NCBI GenBank assembly: GCA_963678305.2
Contig: CAXXVV010000017.1
Span: 434,001 to 498,000 of the forward strand
From: G963676655 sp963678305
Lineage (GTDB): Bacteria > Verrucomicrobiota > Lentisphaeria > Victivallales > Victivallaceae
DNA: 64,000 nt
Direction: 5' to 3'
In this document: piece after piece, positions 54,533 to 61,800 of the stretch
How positions within the stretch are numbered: the first letter of the stretch is position 1
How the letters are laid out: each line of letters starts with the position of its first letter
Notes under the pieces: generated by a model
Told to the model about the DNA's origin: nothing
The model's database searches: none
Seen by the model: only the letters and a program-made list of their open reading frames with translations
Position numbers and translations under genes: made by a program

Positions 54533-55003
54533 TTAATCCCGCGGAACAATAACCGGCTCGGCCTTCTTTCTGTAGTTGGCCGGGTTGCACGCGTCGCCCT
54601 GGTTGGTTTCAAGGAGTCGTTTGTAGTAAGCTTTCTTATATTTAAGAACTTCCATCTGTTTTTGCAGTTCACGGATCTGTTTGCGCAGGACTTTTTCCTG
54701 TTTAAAAATCAATTCAGCCCGCCGGGGTATCGTAGAATCACCTTGCAAACACATTTCGATGTAATGTTTGACTTCTTCGATCGGCAGTCCGGTCGACCGG
54801 AGACAGTCAACCAGTTGGAGCCAACTGACCGCATAATCTGAGAACATCCTGATATTGCCGTCTGTACGTTCTATTCCAGGTATCAGTCCGGCATTATCAT
54901 AATATCGCACAGTATAAGTTGTCAGTCCCATCATTTCAGCCACTTCCTTAACTGTATATTTCGGCGCTCGATCGGTAGACGGTTGAAATTTCATTCTTGC
55001 CAT
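54533..55003 (-). CDS. MerR-family transcriptional regulator (AdhR/NmlR-like)
   Basis: 156 residues from ATG 55003, preferred to an upstream in-frame TTG because AAGGA is 9 nt before it. The winged helix starts YTVKEVAEMMGLTTYTVRYYDNAGLI and continues with GNIRMFSDYAVSWLQLVDCLRSTGLPIEEVKHYI. A coiled-coil dimer helix (about 85-135, EKVLRKQIRELQKQMEVLKYKKAYY) follows. The C-terminal tail has a single Cys (GDACNPANYRKK). MerR relatives that sense aldehydes or other electrophiles (AdhR, NmlR) neighbour aldo-keto reductase and alcohol dehydrogenase genes and act by untwisting long-spacer promoters. Four such promoters with the same dyad occur in this window, including its own. Cys-based sensing is a plausible but unproven mechanism. 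Confidence 0.88.
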   Translation of the reverse strand: MARMKFQPSTDRAPKYTVKEVAEMMGLTTYTVRYYDNAGLIPGIERTDGNIRMFSDYAVSWLQLVDCLRSTGLPIEEVKHYIEMCLQGDSTIPRRAELIFKQEKVLRKQIRELQKQMEVLKYKKAYYKRLLETNQGDACNPANYRKKAEPVIVPRD

Positions 55004-55020
55004 TGCTGTTGTTCCTTTCA

Positions 55021-55050
55021 AAAATAAATCTTATAGTAACTTTAACATAC
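55021..55050 (-). promoter_or_regulatory. MerR-type promoter/operator of the merR gene
   Basis: Dyad TTAAAGTTACTATAA on the minus strand (55031-55045), TATTTT as -10 at 55021-55026 after an 18-nt spacer, and a poor -35 GTATGT (55045-55050). It has the same dyad position as the three other sites but a weaker -35, which fits low basal, autoregulated expression. Confidence 0.65.
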
Positions 55051-55174
55051 ACGGCAAATTTAAAAAAAGCAAATCTTTCATGAAAAACATTATCTCAAAA
55101 AGATGTTTTTTATTTTTTATCAATCTTTTTCTTGCTCAAAAAAGTTTTTTTACAATTATTTTAACTTACCCCTA

Positions 55175-55204
55175 TTGACTTACAGTTACTATAACTATTA
55201 AAAT
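55175..55204 (+). promoter_or_regulatory. MerR-type promoter of the aldo-keto reductase operon
   Basis: -35 TTGACT (55175-55180), spacer 18 nt containing dyad TTACAGTTACTATAA (55180-55194), -10 TAAAAT (55199-55204). Confidence 0.8.
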
Positions 55205-55252
55205 GTATTATAACAGCAAAAAAAATCGACTTTTCAGTAAAAGGAATATAAT

Positions 55253-56398
55253 ATGGATACAATATTAAATAAAATGGATACCCGGACAACCCGCCGTCAG
55301 TATAAAAATACAGGGATGAGTCTGCCCCTGCTAGGTTTCGGCATGATGCGCCTGCCGCAAAAGGATGATAAGATCGACGAGGAAACCGCCCGGTCTATGG
55401 TTGATCGTGCAATGGCGGCGGGGGTCAACTATTTTGATACCGCCTGGATGTACCACGACGGAGAAAGTGAAAATTTCGTCGGCAAAGCGCTGGCGAAATA
55501 TCCCCGGGAATCTTACTATGTAACCAGTAAAATGCCGATTCACATCCTGACCGGTACGGATGAGGCGGAAAACATTTTTCAAGAACAGCTGAGAAAAACT
55601 CAAGCAGGATATTTTGATTTCTATTTCATGCACTGGCTGAATGCGGGCCATTGGGAAATGGCGAAAAAATTCAAGATACTGGACCTGATGAAAAGAAAAC
55701 AGCAGGAAGGAAAAATCCGCAAACTGGGCTTTTCCTTCCATGGCGAACCCGAAGTACTCGAAAGCATCGCCAAAGCCTATCCGTGGGATTTGGTGCAAAT
55801 CCAGTTAAACTATCTGGACTGGGATTTATGCAGATCGCGGGAACAGTACGAAATCCTGACTCAGATGGAAATTCCGGTCGCCGTAATGGAGCCTTTGAGA
55901 GGCGGGACGCTGGTCAGCCTGACACCGGAAGCGACGGAGATTTTCAAAGCGGCAGATCCGAACGCCAGCATTGCTTCCTGGGGGTTGCGATACGCGGCGT
56001 CGCTGCCGAATGTTCTGATTGTGCTTTCCGGTATGTCCACTCCGGAACAACTTGAGGATAACCTTAAAACATTCTCTCCGTTCAAACCGCTGGATGATTC
56101 GGAACGCAAAACCGTCAGCGAAACTTTGACGGCTTACCGCAAATCCAGTGCTGTTCCGTGTACCGCCTGTCGTTATTGCTCCCCCTGCCCGGTCGGGGTG
56201 GACATCCCGCGCAACCTGGCGATATACAATCAGTTCAAAGCAACAGATAATCTGTTTTTCTCCAAGCTGATATATGATTCCCTGCCGGAAGGGATACGGG
56301 CATCCGCCTGTATTTCCTGCGGAGTCTGCAAACCGAAATGTCCGCAGCAAATCAATATACCGTCGGAAATGAAAAAAATCACAAATGAGTTCAAGTAA
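55253..56398 (+). CDS. Aldo/keto reductase with C-terminal 4Fe-4S domain
   Basis: 381 residues. The AKR barrel spans about 15-280: MSLPLLGFGMMRLP, the catalytic Tyr in NYFDTAWMYHDGESE, Lys in YYVTSKMPI, and GGTLVSLTPEATEIF. Two cysteine clusters follow: VPCTACRYCSPCPVGVDIP and ASACISCGVCKPKCPQQINIP, which should carry two 4Fe-4S centres, so electrons may come from a ferredoxin or flavodoxin. It probably detoxifies reactive aldehydes, lactaldehyde-like compounds or quinones. AAAGGA is well placed before the ATG. It is the first gene of a three-gene run with the Fe-alcohol dehydrogenase and CMD-cupin proteins, under a MerR-type promoter. Confidence 0.92.
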   Translation: MDTILNKMDTRTTRRQYKNTGMSLPLLGFGMMRLPQKDDKIDEETARSMVDRAMAAGVNYFDTAWMYHDGESENFVGKALAKYPRESYYVTSKMPIHILTGTDEAENIFQEQLRKTQAGYFDFYFMHWLNAGHWEMAKKFKILDLMKRKQQEGKIRKLGFSFHGEPEVLESIAKAYPWDLVQIQLNYLDWDLCRSREQYEILTQMEIPVAVMEPLRGGTLVSLTPEATEIFKAADPNASIASWGLRYAASLPNVLIVLSGMSTPEQLEDNLKTFSPFKPLDDSERKTVSETLTAYRKSSAVPCTACRYCSPCPVGVDIPRNLAIYNQFKATDNLFFSKLIYDSLPEGIRASACISCGVCKPKCPQQINIPSEMKKITNEFK

Positions 56399-56469
56399 CC
56401 CGGGAATGGAAAAACACTATTAACACATCGTTATATTTTCAAACCCATTCAACAACAAGGAGACCGAAA

Positions 56470-57660
56470 ATGAAATTCGAATTCCAAAATCCAACTCAAA
56501 TTATCTTCGGAGCCGGAACCATCTCACGTCTGGGAGAAACCGCCGCAAAATCAGGCAAACGCGCATTACTGGTAACCGGCGGCGGCAGCATCAAGCGAAA
56601 TGGCACTTTTGACCGTGCGGTCAAGAGCCTTGCCGACGCTGGAGTATCGGTCTTTGAGTGTGAAGGAGTGGAACCAAATCCCAGAATCGCATCAGTGAAA
56701 CGAGGGGCGGAAATCGCTCGCAGGAATGAATGCGACCTGGTCATCGCGCTCGGCGGCGGCAGTACAATGGACGCAGCCAAAGTAATGGCGGCGGCGTTCT
56801 ACTACGACGGAGATCCCTGGGATATGATCTTTCACGGACAGCCGGAACCATATATTCCAAACCAGGCCCTGCCGTTGATCGCGGTTCCAACTCTGGCGGC
56901 AACGGGATCCGAGATGAACTGCAGCGCGGTTATATCAAACGCTGAAACTACTGAGAAATCATTTATCCAGAACCCGTGTCTGTTTCCCAAAGTCGCGCTG
57001 CTTGACCCGGAACTGACCATAAGCGTTCCGAAAAATCAGACGGCTTACGGGGTATGCGACCTGATCACCCATGTCACCGAAGGCTATTTCAACGGAACTG
57101 ATAATACGCCTGTCCAGGACCGCTTTGCCGAAGGAGTAATTCTGGCCGCGATGGAATACGGTCCCCGCGCTATCGCCGACGGCAGTGACCTGGAGGCCCG
57201 AACTCAGGTACAGTGGGCGGCAACGCTGGCACTCAACGGCTGGGTTCAGGCCGGTGGCGGCGGTCTGGGATTCCCGGTCCACATGATCGAACATACTGTT
57301 TCAGCCTATCACGACATCACCCATGCCGCGGGACTGGCGATTATCAATCCTTCGTGGATGCGCTTTGCCGCGAAAAGCAATACAGCCAAGTTCGTCCAGT
57401 TTGCCGAACGCATCTTCGGCCTTACCGCCACAGGTCCAGACGATCTGGAATGCGCCATGGCCGGAATCGACCGTTTTGAGGACTTCCTTAAATCTATTGA
57501 CTGTCCGACCCGTTTTTCGGATCTGGGGATCGACGATAAGCTGATTGAGACCTATGCAAAAGAAACACTTCGCATCATCCATGACGAAAACGGACTGCTG
57601 CCGGGACGCCCTGCCATGACCGAGGCGGATATCGTCGCGGTTTTACGGAAAGCACTCTAA
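56470..57660 (+). CDS. Iron-containing alcohol dehydrogenase (BdhA/YqhD-like)
   Basis: 396 residues. The Rossmann-like N-terminal half has FQNPTQIIFGAG, VTGGGSIKRNGTFD and the NAD(P)-binding LVIALGGGSTMDAAKV. The metal-binding half has DLITHVTEGYFN and the histidines of VHMIEHTVSAYHDITHAAGLAI, the pattern of group III Fe-dependent dehydrogenases. YqhD and BdhA act on short-chain and toxic aldehydes, preferring NADPH; GGGS rather than an acidic residue at the cofactor end agrees with that. It follows the aldo-keto reductase by 71 bp and likely works with it in reducing aldehydes. Confidence 0.93.
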   Translation: MKFEFQNPTQIIFGAGTISRLGETAAKSGKRALLVTGGGSIKRNGTFDRAVKSLADAGVSVFECEGVEPNPRIASVKRGAEIARRNECDLVIALGGGSTMDAAKVMAAAFYYDGDPWDMIFHGQPEPYIPNQALPLIAVPTLAATGSEMNCSAVISNAETTEKSFIQNPCLFPKVALLDPELTISVPKNQTAYGVCDLITHVTEGYFNGTDNTPVQDRFAEGVILAAMEYGPRAIADGSDLEARTQVQWAATLALNGWVQAGGGGLGFPVHMIEHTVSAYHDITHAAGLAIINPSWMRFAAKSNTAKFVQFAERIFGLTATGPDDLECAMAGIDRFEDFLKSIDCPTRFSDLGIDDKLIETYAKETLRIIHDENGLLPGRPAMTEADIVAVLRKAL

Positions 57661-57682
57661 AAACAAGTAAAAGAGGCAAAGC

Positions 57683-58723
57683 ATGAAAAAGCTCGCTTTA
57701 TATGGGATTTTATGCACAATCTTCTGTATTGTAAACAAATTGGAGGCAAAAGATAAAATGGATACGCTAACACCAAAGGAAAGGAAAATTGCTTGCATCA
57801 GCATGTACACCGCCACCGGTGACATGCCGGAATTGAAAAAGGCACTCGCTGCCGGACTCGATGCTGGTGTGACGGTAAATGAGATCAAGGAAATACTTAC
57901 GCAACTCTACGCCTACTGCGGTTTTCCCCGCAGCCTGAACGCACTGAACAGCTTTATGACTCTGCTGAAAGAGCGTAAAGCAAAAGGCATCAAAGACAAA
58001 CCGGGAAAAACGGCGGGACCGCTTCCGGCCGGCCCAAGTGTCGATTTCGGCACTGCCAACCAGACAAAGCTCTGCGGAACGGTCATCAAAGGCGAACTGT
58101 TCGAATTCTCCCCGGAAATAGACAAATACCTGAAAGCTCATCTTTTCGGCGATATTTTCGCACGGGACAACCTGGACTGGAAAACCCGCGAGCTGGCCAC
58201 GATAGCGGCACTTGCCGCGATGAAAGGCGTGGAAAGCCAGTTGGACGCCCACATCGGCATCGGCAAAAACAACGGCCTGAGTGATAAACAGATTGCGGAA
58301 ATCATTCTCCTTGTCAAAAGTAATCTTCCGGATGTGTTTCCGAAAGGCAAAGAGATTCCCGCCAACTTCACCGGCAAAGCATATCTGGCAATGCTGATAG
58401 TCAATAAAGAATGCGACATCGCCGTTTACAATGTCACGTTTGACCCGCGCACCCGCACCTATTGGCACAAACATAACGTTGGCCAGCTCCTGCTCTGTAC
58501 GACCGGAACCGGTTATTATCAGGAGCGCGGCAAAGCGGCGCAAATACTGAATCCGGGTGATGTAATTGAAATTCCGGCCAATATCGAACACTGGCACGGC
58601 GCGGCACCCGACACCGGTTTCGCCCATATCGGCATGACCCCGAAAATGAGCGAAAACAATGTCACCTGGATCGGCCCGGTGACCGACGCGGAATATAACG
58701 CGGCGACACAGGGTAAAGAATAA
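57683..58723 (+). CDS. Exported carboxymuconolactone decarboxylase-like and cupin fusion
   Basis: 346 residues with a signal-like N terminus (LALYGILCTIFCIVNKLEA). The first CMD/AhpD-like half is at about 28-95 (TLTPKERKIACISMYTATGD and EIKEILTQLYAYCGFPRSLNAL), the second at about 130-215 (DWKTRELATIAALAAMKGVESQLDAHIG). The C-terminal cupin is at about 235-325: WHKHNVGQLLLCTTGTGYYQERGKA and NPGDVIEIPANIEHWHGAAPDTGF, with two His sets that could bind metal. Most AhpD members have a CxxC; here the equivalent position has only one Cys (AYCGFPR). It may be a peroxidase or an enzyme for reactive ring compounds. It is the last gene of the operon; a terminator follows. Confidence 0.85.
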   Translation: MKKLALYGILCTIFCIVNKLEAKDKMDTLTPKERKIACISMYTATGDMPELKKALAAGLDAGVTVNEIKEILTQLYAYCGFPRSLNALNSFMTLLKERKAKGIKDKPGKTAGPLPAGPSVDFGTANQTKLCGTVIKGELFEFSPEIDKYLKAHLFGDIFARDNLDWKTRELATIAALAAMKGVESQLDAHIGIGKNNGLSDKQIAEIILLVKSNLPDVFPKGKEIPANFTGKAYLAMLIVNKECDIAVYNVTFDPRTRTYWHKHNVGQLLLCTTGTGYYQERGKAAQILNPGDVIEIPANIEHWHGAAPDTGFAHIGMTPKMSENNVTWIGPVTDAEYNAATQGKE

Positions 58724-58772
58724 ATGCCACAATCATCATCAACCTGAGAATCAAAAAAATACTTCTAATATC

Positions 58773-58799
58773 AAGCCGGTCGAGATGACCGGCTTTTTT
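58773..58799 (+). terminator. Rho-independent terminator after the CMD-cupin gene
   Basis: Stem AAGCCGGTC/GACCGGCTT with a 5-nt loop, then T-rich sequence. The stem is identical to that of the tRNA terminator at 6037-6059. Confidence 0.88.
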
Positions 58800-58814
58800 G
58801 GGGGCTGAATATTA

Positions 58815-61800
58815 TTAAATCGCCAATTTTACCGAAGCGGCTTCTCCACTAAGAGCATCAACGACTTTAATTGTCCATGCACCTTTGGCAGCATTCAACG
58901 GAACAGGAAAACTATACGTCAAGCGACCACCATTGGCAAACAGCATTTTTGAAAATGCCGGGTTGCTTTGACCATCAGGATTCAGCACTGTGACTCGAAA
59001 GATATGATCAGCATATTTTTTGGTTTCCGCATCAACGGTGATTTCTATTTTGATCTGCCTGTCACTTTTGGATGTTTTCAATTCCAGTCGATTTACTTTA
59101 TAGGGCAAAAGGCTGAATGCTGATTGAGTCACCGGACCGAAATCATAGGAAAACTCGCGGCCAAAACCGATATACTTTCTTTCAAGCAAATCATAAATGT
59201 GCCAATTGTTTGATAATTTAACCGTCCATTTGTTCGTTTTTGCGTCAATATTTTTCGCTTGAGTGAAATCTCGAACAACACCAAGAATACGTGCCGGCCC
59301 ATTTTCTTTCATGCAAATATAGGCCGCTTTCAGACTTTCTCCTTTGGCATTTTCGATCTTAACTCTGGCTTTTATCCCGACGCCAGCCAGTGGACTCGTA
59401 ATAAGGGTCCTGATATTTTGCGCTTTTTCCAAGTTGTTTTTGAAATATCTCATCACCTGCCAGTTGCCGTATGCAGCGGGTAATCCGCAGGCAAAATATA
59501 TGGCGGTGCCTTTACCAAATTTATTGATGATGACAGCGGGGTATTTTTTGTCCTTGTAATTGATTGAAGCAAGAGCCTGACCTGATGTCGTATTTATTCC
59601 GGTTTCAAAGCATTTAACTTTGACATTAAACTTCCCGGCAAGCGTTACCTCTTCTTTTACGAATGTTGACTTGTTCCTGCTGATACCAAAAACTTTGTCC
59701 AATAAGTTCACCGTTCTCGGTTTACCATGCTGATCAAATGCCCCTGCCATCATATCTGCGACAAGAATTCCTCCATTCGCGACAAACGCCCTGATTTTCA
59801 CCATTTCCTGATCGGAAACAGCCGTACAAACGGGCAGGAACAGCGCTTTGTATTTTTCTCGCAGCAGATTACTATTTTCAAGTTGGCGATATGCAATATA
59901 GTCATAGTCCAACCCGGAATCCCGGAGTATGTTATTAAGGCCATGAATCGATTCCACCGCGTCGTCCTTAAGGCCAAGTATCCAGTTAACCTTGACCGAC
60001 GCCGGAGAATAAAGAAACGCGACCGGATAAGTAATCAGAGATGAATTAATGATCGCCTCCGCCGGTCCGTTTTTATATTTGTCCAGCGCACGTTTAAGAT
60101 CTTTCGCTGAATCCGGAAAAGTGTAATCAGGGTTAACATAAAAAGCACCGCTATAGACATTGAAACCAGTCGCGCCCTGAATCAGGTAATTCAAGATTTT
60201 CCAATTGAGGTAATCAAAATCCCTGTCGTAGCCAAGCCAGCCATTCCAAACGAGCCTTCCCTTGAAGAAGCAGCGCTGCTGAATCGTTTGTTCTCCACTG
60301 TAACTTTCAACAGCCTCTAAAGATTGCATAAGTAAATACCAGTCCCAGGCATTAAATGCCATGGTCTCCTGAGTCCCGGAGAGCGCATAAAGTAGTTTGG
60401 GATTCACTCGCTTTACGCCTTTAACAATTCTGCTGATTGCGTCTGCCCGGTTCCAGTCATTAAAAGTCAAATGGTCCACCCACGGAGCAAATGAAGAATG
60501 CTTTTTAGCCTCTTCCGCAGTCATCGCGACTACCTGTTTCCAGTCACTATAATTGGTTTGCCAGCTACGGTTGAGATTGGCGAGTGAGCCATATTGCAGC
60601 TTGAGCCAGTCCCGCAACGCATGCCGGCAATCAGGCGAAAAACAGCCGTCCCATTTTCTTATGCTGTTCGCCTCGTCAGGGCCTCCGCGATAAAGAACTC
60701 CATATTTTTCAGTCCATTGTTCAGTTGAAGACACTTCTTCAAGTTTATCCTTAAAGCCATTAGCACTAAGACAAGGCTTTCTGACCAGATCGAATTTACT
60801 ATTGATCTTTTTATTTCTATCGTACGGGAATTTTCCTCCGCTGCTGATCGGAGTATTACTGGCGACAATCGGAAAACCGAGTTCTCTCGCGGCCATAATT
60901 TCGTATTCAATATCGGTACGAAACAACTTAAGTGAGGTTGCTCCAAGAGTTTGCAGGCGGGAAAAATATGGTTTCATCAAAAAGCGGTGAATCCCCCGCA
61001 TGGACAAAGTTGGCCATCCAAATGCAATTTGCATTATTCGTGCATCCGGAGCGCCATAGAAAGTAAACCTTTCACGCTTTTCCGAAATAGTTACATTCGC
61101 CTCAATAACTTTGGCATGAGCCTCAAACACAAGAGCCTGACAATTCTTGAGCGGAACTTCCAAATCAGCTTTGATTCCCTGGACCGTTTTTGTCGTTTTA
61201 GCAAATTCATTTCCGAATGAGTCATAAAGCGACAATTCAACTTGTGCCTGACCTGGTTTGGAAAGTTCAACTGAACACTTGAAAATATCTGACTTGTTCC
61301 AGACTTTGTTTTCTGTAATTAATTTCACTAATGAGACCCGGGATTCTGTCTTAAATGCCGTAGTCCCCCACCATTCAGTCCCCTTTGAACTCCGGACAAT
61401 TAAATCCGCAAAATGAATGCCTGATAATGCCGGCTTGGTAAACGGAATGTTTACTGTGTTACTGCCCGGTTTCAGTTCAACATCCAAAGTTTTTTGTTGT
61501 TCGACACGATAAAATTTATCACGAATTGTCAAATCCAGTTTAACTTTACCGGGCTTCTTCCCGGTCAGCACCAGTGTCAAATCTGAACCTGATCTTACCT
61601 CCATTTGCCGCCCTTCAATGGAAAATGGAACTCGCGCCGTCCAGTAGATCATCCTGGCCAGCAAAGATATCTGGTATTCCCAGTAATTATATTTTGCATC
61701 ACCCACCCCGGTATACAGCATCATCGGCAGAATTACTCTGCGGGAATATTTGTCGAAATACCCCTGGCGCTTTCTTCCGGCAACGCTCCAACTCGCCGCG

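Noticed and set aside
57767..58732. A 321-codon minus-strand frame opposite the CMD-cupin gene
   Set aside because: The plus-strand gene has strong domain matches and a terminator. The antisense frame shows no family features.
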